Below, one piece after another: positions 9,070 to 17,363 of a DNA stretch of 64,000 nt; the stretch's first letter is position 1, and the number at the start of each line of letters is the position of its first letter. Position numbers and translations under genes: made by a program. The notes below the pieces were generated by a model that had not been told where the DNA came from, made no database searches, and worked only from the letters and a program-made list of their open reading frames with translations. The DNA is from Oceanisphaera profunda (GTDB taxonomy: Bacteria; Pseudomonadota; Gammaproteobacteria; Enterobacterales; Aeromonadaceae). The stretch covers positions 2,294,001 to 2,358,000 of the forward strand of contig NZ_CP021377.1 of NCBI RefSeq assembly GCF_002157895.1, given 5' to 3'.

Positions 9070-10257
9070 TTACTTCTTAACAAAAAGGCGCCGTGGGTAT
9101 TGGCTAAGGGTTTCGGCGCCGGTGTCGGTGATCACGATACTTTCTGTGGTCTCCATGCCCCAGTCATCTAGCCAGAGGCCGGGCATAAAGTGAAAGGTCA
9201 TGCCGGCTTTTAATATGGTTTGGTCGGTATTACGCAGGCTCATGGTGCGCTCGCCCCAGTCGGGCGGATAACTCAAGCCGATGGGGTAACCGCAGCGGGC
9301 ACCGTCGCGATTAAAGCCGTATTTAGCCAGCTTCGCATTAAGCGCATCGGCAATGTCGGCACAGCGATTGCCGGGTTTAGCGGCGGCCAGTCCTGCCTCA
9401 AGGCCGGCATTCAATGCCTCGTTGGCGCGTAAAAAATTAGAGGTGGGTTTGCCTAAATAGATAGTGCGCGATAACACACAGTGATATCGACGATGACAAC
9501 CGGCCAGCTCTAAGAAAGTGCCCTCATTATTATTAAAAGGCCGCTCATCCCAGGTGAGATGCGGGGCGGCGGCGTCTTCACCCGAGGGCAGCATGGGCAC
9601 TATGGCCGGATAATCCCCGTAGTGTCCTTCATGGCCTTTTAAGGCGACCCGAGATATTTCGGCCACCAGTAAGTTTTTGGGTAAGCCTGGCTCTATCATA
9701 TCGAACGCTGCTTGGTGCATGTTTTCGACGATGCGCGCGGCAATGCGCATATAGCTAAGCTCGGTTTCTGACTTAATGGCGCGACACCAATTAACGAGGC
9801 CGGTGGCGTCCACTAGCTGGGCGTTGGGCAAGTTGGCACGCAGTGAAAAGTATGCTTTAGGGCTGAAATAGTAATTATCCATCTCCACGCCCACCTTGCC
9901 ATAAGCCCAAGCTCTTGGCTTAAGCTCTTGGTTGGCCAAATATTCCATGGCATGCAAGGACGGGTTCATCACGTAGTGATCCGGATACCAGGTAATATTT
10001 TCTTCGCGTAGATATACGGTGCGCTTCGCCCCATTGGCGTCCATGTGTCGGCCAAACCAAATAGGCTGACCCACCGGACCCACCACCACCACTTGCGGCG
10101 TATAAAAAGACCAACCGTCGTAGCCGGTTAGCCAAGCCATGTTGGAAGGATCATGCACGATCAGCGTTTGAATGTTCTTGCGCTCCATGGAGGCTCTGAC
10201 CTTGCTTAGGCGCTGCTGATATTCCTTGCGGGAAAAGTTCGGTGTTGAATGCTGCAT
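9070..10257 (-). CDS. doeA: Ectoine hydrolase DoeA (M24 family)
   Basis: Opens the ectoine ring to N-acetyl-2,4-diaminobutyrate, the first step of ectoine degradation in the cytoplasm. The 395-residue protein has an N-terminal creatinase-like domain and a C-terminal M24 pita-bread domain. Segments such as DPSNMAWLTGYDGWSFY, RRMDANGA-like GRHMDANGAKR, VEMDNYYFS, GYPIGLSYPPDWGERTMSL and FHFMPGLW match what I recall of Halomonas DoeA almost continuously. The start at 10257 gives the family's usual length; an ORF extension to 10356 adds an unrelated, arginine-rich tail. Ribosome binding is weak at either start. A proline dipeptidase is the generic alternative and fits less well. Confidence 0.87.
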   Translation of the reverse strand: MQHSTPNFSRKEYQQRLSKVRASMERKNIQTLIVHDPSNMAWLTGYDGWSFYTPQVVVVGPVGQPIWFGRHMDANGAKRTVYLREENITWYPDHYVMNPSLHAMEYLANQELKPRAWAYGKVGVEMDNYYFSPKAYFSLRANLPNAQLVDATGLVNWCRAIKSETELSYMRIAARIVENMHQAAFDMIEPGLPKNLLVAEISRVALKGHEGHYGDYPAIVPMLPSGEDAAAPHLTWDERPFNNNEGTFLELAGCHRRYHCVLSRTIYLGKPTSNFLRANEALNAGLEAGLAAAKPGNRCADIADALNAKLAKYGFNRDGARCGYPIGLSYPPDWGERTMSLRNTDQTILKAGMTFHFMPGLWLDDWGMETTESIVITDTGAETLSQYPRRLFVKK

Positions 10258-10370
10258 ATGCGGTCTCGCTGCCAGTGTTGGTGTGGGTTGCTGCGTGGGT
10301 CGTGGCTGTCTGCCGGACCAGACACAGGACTTATCCCTGCTCCTCTTTATTTGCATCGATTCGATGTTAT

Positions 10371-10454
10371 GAATGTGGCTACGGGTGTAACTATGAATGT
10401 AACTAAACCTATAACTATGAGTGTTACTACAGATGTAGTTATGGTGACTGATGG
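10371..10454. repeat. Degenerate 12-bp tandem array upstream of doeA
   Basis: Seven consecutive 12-bp units fit the pattern roughly RRRTGTNRCTAY: GAATGTGGCTAC, GGGTGTAACTAT, GAATGTAACTAA, ACCTATAACTAT, GAGTGTTACTAC, AGATGTAGTTAT, and a decayed GGTGACTGATGG. The array lies 114 bp upstream of the doeA start. Regular helical spacing (12 bp) would suit an array of regulator sites, for example for DoeX. That use is inferred. Confidence 0.75.
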
Positions 10455-10676
10455 TTTGAGTCGTTATTGCTGATGTTGCGGCTGATTAATATGCCAGTCT
10501 GAGTCTTCATTTGAGCATAGCAATGAACTGAGTCTCTGCTGGCTGATGGTGACTAGGGAATTATGTGGTGTCTTTGGGTGCAGTAAGGTTAAGCCGCTGG
10601 TAGCGGCGTTAGGATGTGAATAAAAGTCTCCAAATTGCTCCCAAGCCGCGAAAAACAATCGTCGGCAAGCTAAGGT

Positions 10677-10698
10677 TTTGTGATTTTGATCACGAACT
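10677..10698 (+). promoter_or_regulatory. CRP binding site upstream of the symporter
   Basis: TGTGA-N6-TCACG centred near 10686.5 matches nine of ten positions of the CRP consensus core. With the candidate promoter TTGCTG (10722-10727), 16-bp spacer and TAAAAT (10744-10749), the site would lie near -70, a class I activation position. This suggests cyclic-AMP control of the transporter. Confidence 0.65.
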
Positions 10699-10836
10699 CA
10701 GGAAGGGTGGTGTAAGTTTGGTTGCTGAGCTGTTCTTTAAATGTAAAATCCTGCCACTAGCAAAATCGCCAGCTTACTTCACTGCTTGAGTGGAAAGTGG
10801 CAGAGGAATTGCTTAGACCTTATTGAGGAAGAAAAA

Positions 10837-12123
10837 ATGCAGGGCTCACTCTCAACTCGTATCTTCGCTGGCCTAATAGTGGGCTTAGTGATCGGTAGCA
10901 TGATCCAATATTTATTTGCCGATGTGTCGTTATTAAGCAACAGCTTAGTGGACTTAGCCGAAGGGCTGGGTGGCATGTTTGTGTCCTTGATTAAGCTGAT
11001 GGTCGTGCCTTTGGTGTATATCTCCATTGTGACCGGCATTTGTGAGCTGCGCGATATCGCCAGTTTCGGCCGTTTAGGCAGCAAGACTTTCGGCCTGTAT
11101 ATCGTGAATACTATCTTGTCGATCATCGCCGCCATTGGCGTGGGCATGATTTTTCAGCCTGGCATGGGTGCAACTTTGCCCAACGGTGCTTCTAAGACCA
11201 TGGAGTTAGCGACCACAGAAACCCCAGACATTGGCGCTATGTTGGTGGGTATAGTGCCCAGTAATCCGGTACAAGCGTTTGCCTCCGGCGACATGCTGCA
11301 GATTATCTTTATGGCCATTATTACCGGCTTAGCTATTCAAGCCATGGGTGCGGCCGCCGCCCCAGCGATGCGTACTTTCCGCGTCGCTAATGAAGTAATG
11401 ATGAAGCTGGTAGGCTTGGTGATGACGCTGGCGCCTTACGGCGTGTTTGCGCTGATGATAAGCCTAGGCGCGACGCTGGAGGCTAATACACTGATGTCGG
11501 TAGCCGGTTACGTGGGCTTAGTGGTGTTGGTATTAACCTTTTGGATTTTGGTGGTCTACCCAATGGCGGTGTGGCTGAGCACGGGTGTTAAACCTAAGGT
11601 ATTTCGCCAAGCGACCCGCGAGCAGCTGCTGTTTGCACTGTCTACCGCCAGCTCTAACGCCACTATTCCGGTCACCATGCGTACCTTAACTGACAAGCTG
11701 GGCGTATCTAAAGCCATTGCCGGTTTTGGTGTGCCGCTGGGTGCCACTATCAATATGTCGGGCTCGGCCATTTACATTACGCTGGCCGCCATGTTCGCCG
11801 CTAATATTTCGGGTACGCCAATCCCGACCGGTGATTTGATCACAGTGGGCGTCACCGTATTGTTAATGTCGGTGGGCGTAGGTGGTGTGCCGGGTGGTGC
11901 TGTGGTGATGGCCGGTGTATTGCTGCACCAAATGGGCCTGCCGATTGAAGCCATGGCCATTATTATGGCGGTAGACCGTATCAACGATATGTTCTGTACT
12001 GCGTCTAATGTAGTGGGCGACACGGCGGTAAACACCATAGTAGCCAAGATGGAAGGCAACCCTGAGCCTATTACCGCAGAAGAGCGCTTCGCTGAATTGC
12101 CAGTGGATGAGAAAAGCTCTTAA
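10837..12123 (+). CDS. SLC1/DAACS-family sodium:amino acid symporter, neutral-type binding site
   Basis: Inner-membrane transporter of the glutamate/neutral amino acid:cation symporter fold, 428 residues. Hairpin 1 is STASSNATIP at 269-278 and hairpin 2 is near VGGVPGGAVV at 347-357. In the TM8 motif DMFCTASNVVGD (384-395) D384, T388, N391 and D395 are kept, but C387 replaces the arginine that binds the side-chain carboxylate in glutamate carriers, as in mammalian ASCT neutral transporters. The usual NMDGT is NMSGS (306-310). It is therefore probably not an aspartate/glutamate carrier. Position beside doeA suggests ectoine or a derived amino acid as substrate (inference). The ATG at 10837 follows GAGGAAG. 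Confidence 0.85.
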   Translation: MQGSLSTRIFAGLIVGLVIGSMIQYLFADVSLLSNSLVDLAEGLGGMFVSLIKLMVVPLVYISIVTGICELRDIASFGRLGSKTFGLYIVNTILSIIAAIGVGMIFQPGMGATLPNGASKTMELATTETPDIGAMLVGIVPSNPVQAFASGDMLQIIFMAIITGLAIQAMGAAAAPAMRTFRVANEVMMKLVGLVMTLAPYGVFALMISLGATLEANTLMSVAGYVGLVVLVLTFWILVVYPMAVWLSTGVKPKVFRQATREQLLFALSTASSNATIPVTMRTLTDKLGVSKAIAGFGVPLGATINMSGSAIYITLAAMFAANISGTPIPTGDLITVGVTVLLMSVGVGGVPGGAVVMAGVLLHQMGLPIEAMAIIMAVDRINDMFCTASNVVGDTAVNTIVAKMEGNPEPITAEERFAELPVDEKSS

Positions 12124-12180
12124 GCAATCATAAACTGCGAAATTAAGGTGTTTTCAACACTCAGATGTTTTCAACATAAT

Positions 12181-12210
12181 AACGGCCCAACTCAGGGCCG
12201 TTTTTTATTT
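12181..12210 (+). terminator. Intrinsic terminator of the symporter gene
   Basis: Stem AACGGCCC / GGGCCGTT with a 6-nt loop followed by TTTTTATTT, 57 bp after the stop codon. Confidence 0.92.
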
Positions 12211-12340
12211 ACAGTGAAGGGTGGAACGTAAGGGGTGAGGCGTTAAAGAAAACCTTAAGGCTGTATGGCTATCCCTTATCTGCAAGCTTGGATGTTGTCC
12301 TCTTCACTCTTCATACATTCCAACCTCACTAACGCTCTTT

Positions 12341-12778
12341 TCAAGTTTGCTGCGCTTGCGGCAAGTTATCGGGAATTGGAAACACCTTGTCGTAAATCAA
12401 GTTGTAAACAAAGGCGTAGCACAGATAAAACGCGGACATAGCCATGCCCATGGTGAAGGCTTCCCAGATAGTTATCTCTAAATACCAAGCAATCATGGGT
12501 AAAAAGAAGACCAATAAGCCGCCTTCAAAAAGACCAGCATGCAGCACGCGGATCAAAGTAGTTTTATGCACGTTATTACGAATTTTTACCATGGCATGGT
12601 CAAACAACAGGTTATAAATGTAATTCCATACGGTGGCGATTATGGATCCCACCACCGCCATCAGGCCCATTTCAAACATGTTGTAGCCGAATACCAGCAT
12701 GGCGAAGGGGGTAAAAATAAGTAGGCCGATAAATTCAAAGCCTAAGGTATGACGAATACGATCCAGCGTATTACGCAT
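12341..12778 (-). CDS. PACE-family multidrug efflux transporter (AceI-like)
   Basis: Small four-helix proton-coupled exporter of biocides such as chlorhexidine or of polyamines. The 145-residue protein is a tandem pair of bacterial transmembrane pair domains: helices near 16-36 and 40-62 in the first half, 82-102 and 108-130 in the second. E15 in GFEFIG matches the conserved, functionally essential glutamate of AceI. The start at 12778 follows AGGAG at 7-nt spacing; an upstream in-frame ATG at 12811 is not used. No LysR regulator of the aceR type is beside it. The substrate cannot be told from sequence. Confidence 0.87.
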   Translation of the reverse strand: MRNTLDRIRHTLGFEFIGLLIFTPFAMLVFGYNMFEMGLMAVVGSIIATVWNYIYNLLFDHAMVKIRNNVHKTTLIRVLHAGLFEGGLLVFFLPMIAWYLEITIWEAFTMGMAMSAFYLCYAFVYNLIYDKVFPIPDNLPQAQQT

Positions 12779-12854
12779 GAAGACTCCTCTATGATGGCTG
12801 CGTTCACGCATTTTTGGCTGTGAACACAGGCATAATTAATGACCACATCAGCTA

Positions 12855-12885
12855 AACCGAGTGCAAAGCCGTGCTGCACTCGGTT
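12855..12885 (-). terminator. Hairpin after ygfZ, possible terminator
   Basis: A perfect 11-bp stem (AACCGAGTGCA and complement) with a 9-nt loop lies between the ygfZ stop and the PACE gene. There is no clear T-run on either strand, so termination is uncertain. Confidence 0.4.
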
Positions 12886-12922
12886 GATGGTGGTTTGTGT
12901 ATCTGGGTTTAGCTAATGCGGC

Positions 12923-13828
12923 TTAGTCTACCAGATTGTAGGGCAGGGCTTGCAGGCTGAGGCGGCTGTCGTCTTGGCCTTTGATGCGCAATACGGCATC
13001 GGGATCAAGATTGTTATTTAGTACCGACGTTAAGATGCACTGCTCGCCGTCTTGATAAACACTGAGCACGGTGCCAGCCCGGCGCCAGTTTTCACCCAGC
13101 TGCAATTCTAAATCTTGATTGGCGCTAATGGGAGCGGCGGCGTGGCCTGATAATACAAACATGGCCTTTTTATTGGCGCCCCGATACTTAGCGCGGGCCA
13201 CGGTTTCTTGGCCCAAGTAGCAGCCTTTGGTAAAACTAATGCCGTTCAAGGCCTGTAAATTTAGCATCTGCGGAATATATTCCCCTTGATGCTCGGCCTG
13301 CATATCTGGCAGGCCCGCTTGGATCATTAAGCCACGCCAATCGGATTCATTGCCCAGTGGCAATTCGGGAGGCGGGGTGCCTGCAGGCAGCAACAACAGC
13401 GCATGCTCGGCCGCTACCGGAATAACTACGCCGCCTTGTAAGAGATTGTCGGAGCCATCAAGCTGCTGATCTAACCAGTAAGATACGCCTTCACCGGCTA
13501 AACCAAATACTTGCCACTGCTCAGTGACTGCCTCAACGTCGGTTTTAGCAAACACCGCGAATTTTTTTAGCTCCGGCAATTGGCGCTCCAATAAAGAAGC
13601 GTTTAATACCAATAACAGCTCTTCGCCGAGATTCGCCAACCAAAAGCTGGCCCATAAGCGGCCTTTGCTGTCACAGTGACCGCCTAGGCTGGCGTCACCC
13701 GCATTGAGTAAGTCTACGTCACAGGTAACTTGGCCCTGCAGGTACTTGGCGCGGTCGGCACCGGTTAAGCTGATCACGGCTCGGTCGGTCAGCGGATACA
13801 GGACGGGAGAAGAAGAAAGAGTCAACAT
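12923..13828 (-). CDS. ygfZ: Folate-dependent tRNA-modifying / Fe-S protein YgfZ
   Basis: Member of the GcvT-like folate-binding family that helps maturation or repair of iron-sulphur enzymes such as MiaB. The protein has 301 residues. The diagnostic motif K-G-C-Y-x-G-Q-E-x2-A-R is present as KGCYLGQETVAR near residue 220, including the essential cysteine. The ATG at 13828 is preceded by AGGGGAG. It is divergent from sdhE-cptA, the same neighbourhood as in E. coli (ygfZ, sdhE, ygfX). This suits a role in supporting Fe-S enzymes such as succinate dehydrogenase. Confidence 0.93.
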   Translation of the reverse strand: MLTLSSSPVLYPLTDRAVISLTGADRAKYLQGQVTCDVDLLNAGDASLGGHCDSKGRLWASFWLANLGEELLLVLNASLLERQLPELKKFAVFAKTDVEAVTEQWQVFGLAGEGVSYWLDQQLDGSDNLLQGGVVIPVAAEHALLLLPAGTPPPELPLGNESDWRGLMIQAGLPDMQAEHQGEYIPQMLNLQALNGISFTKGCYLGQETVARAKYRGANKKAMFVLSGHAAAPISANQDLELQLGENWRRAGTVLSVYQDGEQCILTSVLNNNLDPDAVLRIKGQDDSRLSLQALPYNLVD

Positions 13829-13952
13829 GGGCGCTCCCCTTAAAGGTTATCAATTAGTTAAGTGTGACCGCCATGGTAAAGATGGCCAACACATTTGTCA
13901 GTAGTCATAGGAGCTTATACTATGAGTTTTGTTTTATCTTTTGGAAACAATC

Positions 13953-14228
13953 ATGCTCAAGACCTCGCTCAATGCTTCAAATAAGCCCCGTTTAAGATGG
14001 GCGTGCCGCCGTGGCATGCTGGAATTGGATGTGATTTTAGGCCCCTTTGTGGAGCACGAATATGATGGGCTCAACGAGGCGGAACAACAAATATTTGAAC
14101 GCTTATTAGAAAGTGATGATCCAGACTTATTCGCTTGGTTAATGAGGCATCAACAAGCTCAAGTGCCTGAGTTTCAAGCCATGGTGGAATTCATTCTTGA
14201 ACGTAACCAGATTCGAAATCAGCGCTAA
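13953..14228 (+). CDS. sdhE: FAD assembly factor SdhE
   Basis: Small helical protein that helps covalent flavinylation of succinate dehydrogenase subunit A and fumarate reductase. The 91-residue protein has the RRGMLELD motif (residues 19-26), whose RGxxE part contacts the flavoprotein, and the acidic ESDDPDLFAWLM segment. The start at 13953 (with GGAAA upstream) gives the usual size; an in-frame TTG at 13929 would add eight residues. It overlaps cptA by about 32 bases. Confidence 0.92.
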   Translation: MLKTSLNASNKPRLRWACRRGMLELDVILGPFVEHEYDGLNEAEQQIFERLLESDDPDLFAWLMRHQQAQVPEFQAMVEFILERNQIRNQR

Positions 14229-14595
14229 GCCCTCGCTGTATCACCTGTATTATTTGTTAGCGGCAGCCAGCTTATGGTGGCTGCCCGCCAGTTTTTTGTT
14301 ACGTGCCGATATACTGCCTTGGTTTACCACTGTGTGGTTATTGGTGTGCGGGTTACTTTATTATCGCAGCCGCGCTTATGCGCTAACCGGCGAATACAAC
14401 CAGGGTGTGATTAGCTTAAATGAATGCAGCGGCCGATTATCCCACCACAGCCGGGTAGGCCCCGGCTTTTTAGTGTTGATGCTGGACGAACAACGCCTGC
14501 CGGCCTTTTGGCTGTTTCAAGATGCGCTACCCGAACCCGTATATCGACGGCTGACGCAATTAATACTGCAAGCAGAGCCCCCCAGAAAACTGTGA
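14197..14595 (+). CDS. cptA: CptA/YgfX-family membrane protein
   Basis: Inner-membrane protein of the YgfX family, always paired with sdhE. In E. coli it has been described as a toxin affecting MreB and FtsZ and also linked to prodigiosin and flavoprotein control. The 132-residue protein has two helices near 16-32 and 41-55 followed by a soluble beta-rich tail. The start is taken as TTG at 14197, inside sdhE, because no downstream ATG exists before the first helix and GGTGGA lies upstream. The low-confidence part is the start, not the identity. Confidence 0.8.
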   Translation: MNVTRFEISAKPSLYHLYYLLAAASLWWLPASFLLRADILPWFTTVWLLVCGLLYYRSRAYALTGEYNQGVISLNECSGRLSHHSRVGPGFLVLMLDEQRLPAFWLFQDALPEPVYRRLTQLILQAEPPRKL

Positions 14596-14620
14596 GCCGA
14601 TAAGCGTAAGCTGTGAGGCG

Positions 14621-14655
14621 AAAGACACCGAATCTTTAAACTTGGTGTCTTTTGT
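14621..14655 (+). terminator. Probable terminator after sdhE-cptA
   Basis: A 9-bp stem (AAAGACACC / GGTGTCTTT) with a 14-nt loop, followed by a short T-run (TTTTG). It is weaker than the other terminators in the window. Confidence 0.5.
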
Positions 14656-14661
14656 ATTGGC

Positions 14662-14690
14662 CGTCTTCCTGATGTAAATCAGGTTCTCGC
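14662..14690. repeat. REP-like palindrome, copy 2
   Basis: CGTCTTCCTGAT-GTAA-ATCAGG, followed by a C-T-rich tail ending TTTTTGGTTTTA that also resembles the tail of copy 1 at 8052. It lies between the convergent cptA and nadB. Confidence 0.65.
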
Positions 14691-14786
14691 TTTTTGGTTT
14701 TAGTACCCAAGAACGAGATACCGGGGCAAGCCCGGTACGATGGCCACAACAAACTTACGGCGTAAGGCGTAAAACGGACCGCTTTG

Positions 14787-16436
14787 TTACGGCTCTAAAA
14801 TCGTTGGCTTAGGGTTAGGCAGTTTCTCAGGGTAATCCAAGGTGTAATGCAGGCCGCGGGATTCTTTGCGCGCCGTGGCGGAACGTACGATAAGCTCGGC
14901 TACTTGGGCGAGATTGCGCAGCTCCAGCAGGTTATTACTGACCCTAAAATTGGCGTAATACTCTTGAATTTCTTGCTGTAATAATTCTATGCGCCGTTTG
15001 GCGCGCTCCAAGCGTTTGTCGGAGCGCACTATGCCTACGTAATCCCACATAAATAACCGCAACTCATGCCAGTTATGGTGGATTACCACTTCTTCATCTG
15101 AGTCAGCCACTTGGCTTTCATCCCACAGCGGTAAGATAGGCGGCTCGGGCGTGGTCGCCAGCTTGGCTAACATGTCTTCGCCGGCAGCGCGGGCAAACAC
15201 GATGCACTCCAACAAGGAGTTAGAGGCCATGCGATTAGCCCCGTGCAGGCCGGTGTAAGACACTTCACCGATGGCATATAAACCCGGAATGTCAGTTTGG
15301 CTGTGCTCATCCACCATAACGCCACCGCACGTATAATGAGCGGCGGGCACCACTGGCATGGGTTGGCGGGTAATGTCGATACCCACTTTTAAGCAACGCT
15401 CATAAATAGTGGGGAAGTGCTTAAGGATAAAATCCGCCGGCTGATGGCTAATATCCAAATACATGCACTCGGCGCCAAGGCGTTTCATTTCGTGATCGAT
15501 GGCGCGCGCCACTATGTCACGGGGGGCTAATTCGCCTCGTGAGTCATAATCTGGCATAAAGCGACTGCCATCTGGGCGTTTAAGCAGCGCCCCTTCACCG
15601 CGCAACGCTTCGGTAAGCAAAAAGTTGTTATCATCGGGATGAAACAAACTGGTGGGATGAAATTGATTAAATTCCATATTGGCCACTCGACAGCCAGCGC
15701 GCCATGCCATGGCAATGCCGTCGCCAGAGCTGACATCAGGGTTTGAGGTATATTGATAAACCTTAGAGGCGCCACCGGTGGCCATGGCCACGAAGCGGGC
15801 GCGAATGGTTTCTACTCGTTCTTTATTGCGGTTCCAAACATAGGCGCCCAACACGCGATTGCCTGTTTGCTCTGTTTCTTGAGCGGGTTGGCCAGTGTCG
15901 CTCGCGGTAGGCTCTAGTTTGGCGCTGGTAATTAAGTCGAGCGCGTTAACCCGTTCGAGAATATGAATGTTAGGATGTTGGCGTACGCGCTCGTTTAGCG
16001 TGAGCTGCACTGCTTTACCGGTAGCATCGGCGGCATGAAAGATACGTCTGTGGCTGTGGCCGCCTTCGCGAGTAAGGTGATACGCCGCCTTGCCTTGTAC
16101 CGAGGGCTCGGTATCGAAGGGCACGCCCTGATTAATCAGCCATTGAATGGCGCCCGGGGCTTGGCGAGCGGTATATTCGACCACGGCCTCGTCACATAAG
16201 CCGGCGCCGGCAATCAGAGTATCGGCCACATGAGATTCTATGCTATCGGTGGCATCGAACACGGCGGCAATGCCACCTTGAGCGTAGAGGGTCGAGCCTT
16301 CTGCGAGCGGTCCTTTGCTGAGTAAGTGCACTTGGGCGTGATCGGCCAGTTTTAATGCCAGTGAGAGTCCGGCGGCGCCACTACCAATAATGAGCACGTC
16401 GCAGAGGTATTCAACAGGATCCTTCATAAGTATCAT
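14787..16436 (-). CDS. nadB: L-aspartate oxidase NadB
   Basis: FAD enzyme that oxidises L-aspartate to iminoaspartate, the first step of NAD biosynthesis. The 549-residue protein has the N-terminal dinucleotide-binding motif [16 protein letters not shown] (about 13-28), the capping-domain HxxR motif in [24 protein letters not shown] near the flavin, and a C-terminal helical domain. The start may be the ATG at 16436 or the one three codons later; no strong ribosome site decides. It is divergent from rpoE, as in many gammaproteobacteria. A single DnaA-box sequence (TGTGGATAA) lies at 16445-16453. Confidence 0.94.
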   Translation of the reverse strand: MILMKDPVEYLCDVLIIGSGAAGLSLALKLADHAQVHLLSKGPLAEGSTLYAQGGIAAVFDATDSIESHVADTLIAGAGLCDEAVVEYTARQAPGAIQWLINQGVPFDTEPSVQGKAAYHLTREGGHSHRRIFHAADATGKAVQLTLNERVRQHPNIHILERVNALDLITSAKLEPTASDTGQPAQETEQTGNRVLGAYVWNRNKERVETIRARFVAMATGGASKVYQYTSNPDVSSGDGIAMAWRAGCRVANMEFNQFHPTSLFHPDDNNFLLTEALRGEGALLKRPDGSRFMPDYDSRGELAPRDIVARAIDHEMKRLGAECMYLDISHQPADFILKHFPTIYERCLKVGIDITRQPMPVVPAAHYTCGGVMVDEHSQTDIPGLYAIGEVSYTGLHGANRMASNSLLECIVFARAAGEDMLAKLATTPEPPILPLWDESQVADSDEEVVIHHNWHELRLFMWDYVGIVRSDKRLERAKRRIELLQQEIQEYYANFRVSNNLLELRNLAQVAELIVRSATARKESRGLHYTLDYPEKLPNPKPTILEP

Positions 16437-16768
16437 TGACCCACTGTGGATAATTTTTCTATGTTATCGCAAGCGAGCAGTCGGCGCAGCCAGAATCACC
16501 GTTCTTCACTGAGTGGAGGGGCTGCTGGTTTGTCACGGTCGCTTTTGCCGTTGCAGAGGGTGGCCTTATACAAGGCAAAGCTTAAGTAATGCAGTTATTC
16601 TAGATAAAATAAGCGCTAACGCCGTAAAATGCGCTTAGCACCATCACCATTGCACAGCGAATGGTGAACAGACACTGAACTTTTCCTCGCATCCGTAGTC
16701 AATAAAGGTGCGCTTATTACGAGCCGATGGTTTTTAGCATCGGACTATTCGGAGGTTACGCGGCTCCC
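16437..16768. other. Divergent nadB-rpoE control region
   Basis: Non-coding, 332 bp. It should contain the nadB promoter to the left and contains a clear sigma-E promoter for rpoE at 16677-16704. A lone DnaA-box sequence at 16445-16453 is noted. No other structure stands out. Confidence 0.6.
16677..16704 (+). promoter_or_regulatory. Sigma-E-type promoter of rpoE
   Basis: GAACTT (16677-16682), a 15-16 base spacer, then GTCAATA (16698-16704). This matches the sigma-E consensus (GAACTT and GTCNNA) and implies autoregulation of the rpoE-rseABC operon, as known in E. coli. The transcript would start near 16711, about 58 bases before the rpoE ATG. Confidence 0.75.
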
Positions 16769-17347
16769 ATGAGCGATCAATTTACAGATCAGCAGCTGGT
16801 TGAACGGGTGCAGCGTGGTGACAAGAACGCCTACGGCTTACTGGTTAAAAAATATCAGCATAAAGTGGCGAACCTAGTGTCGCGTTACGTGTCCAACTCA
16901 GGTGATGTGCCGGATGTGACGCAAGAAGCATTTATTAAAGCATATCGGGCTTTGTCCGGATTTAGAGGCGACAGTGCTTTTTATACTTGGTTGTATCGCA
17001 TTGCGGTGAACACGGCAAAAAACTACTTAGTGGCGCAAAAACGACGCCCACCCAGTAGCGATGTTGAAGTAGAAGACGCAGAGTATTATGACGGTGGCAA
17101 TGGCCTAAGAGACCAAGCGTCACCGGAACGACTCATGTTATCGGAAGAGATTAAGCGGGCCGTTTTTGACACCATAGATGCACTGCCCGAAGATCTTAAA
17201 ACAGCGATAACCTTGCGAGAGCTGGAAGGGATGAGCTATGAAGACATTGCCAGCGTGATGGACTGTCCTGTAGGCACGGTTCGCTCTCGAATATTTAGAG
17301 CACGCGAAGCAATCGACAAGCGAGTCCAGCCATTACTTCAGGGTTGA
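16769..17347 (+). CDS. rpoE: RNA polymerase extracytoplasmic stress sigma factor RpoE
   Basis: ECF sigma factor that directs transcription of envelope-stress genes. The 192-residue protein is the E. coli length. Region 2 contains the conserved DVPDVTQEAFIKAYRAL and RGDSAFYTWLYRIAVNTAKNYL segments, and region 4 ends in YEDIASVMDCPVGTVRSRIFRAREAI. The ATG at 16769 gives the standard MSDQFTDQQLVERV start; an upstream in-frame ATG at 16727 would add 14 residues and is close to the predicted transcript start. GGAGG lies 13 bases upstream. It heads an operon with rseA, rseB and rseC. Confidence 0.96.
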   Translation: MSDQFTDQQLVERVQRGDKNAYGLLVKKYQHKVANLVSRYVSNSGDVPDVTQEAFIKAYRALSGFRGDSAFYTWLYRIAVNTAKNYLVAQKRRPPSSDVEVEDAEYYDGGNGLRDQASPERLMLSEEIKRAVFDTIDALPEDLKTAITLRELEGMSYEDIASVMDCPVGTVRSRIFRAREAIDKRVQPLLQG

Positions 17348-17363
17348 ACGGAGAATAACTGTT

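Larger units (their letters stand above)
10258..10836. promoter_or_regulatory. Divergent control region between doeA and the symporter
   Basis: A 579-bp non-coding region between two divergently transcribed genes. It contains a degenerate 12-bp tandem array next to doeA (10371-10454), a strong CRP-type site (10677-10698) and a likely promoter for the symporter (about 10722-10749). The small ORF across the array is a translation of the repeat. Confidence 0.65.

Noticed and set aside
10249..10473. Small ORF encoding a tetrapeptide repeat upstream of doeA
   Set aside because: It overlaps the doeA start and merely translates the 12-bp DNA array.
16445..16453. Single perfect DnaA box upstream of nadB
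   Set aside because: One isolated box in 64 kb is not beyond chance; no cluster or IHF site nearby.
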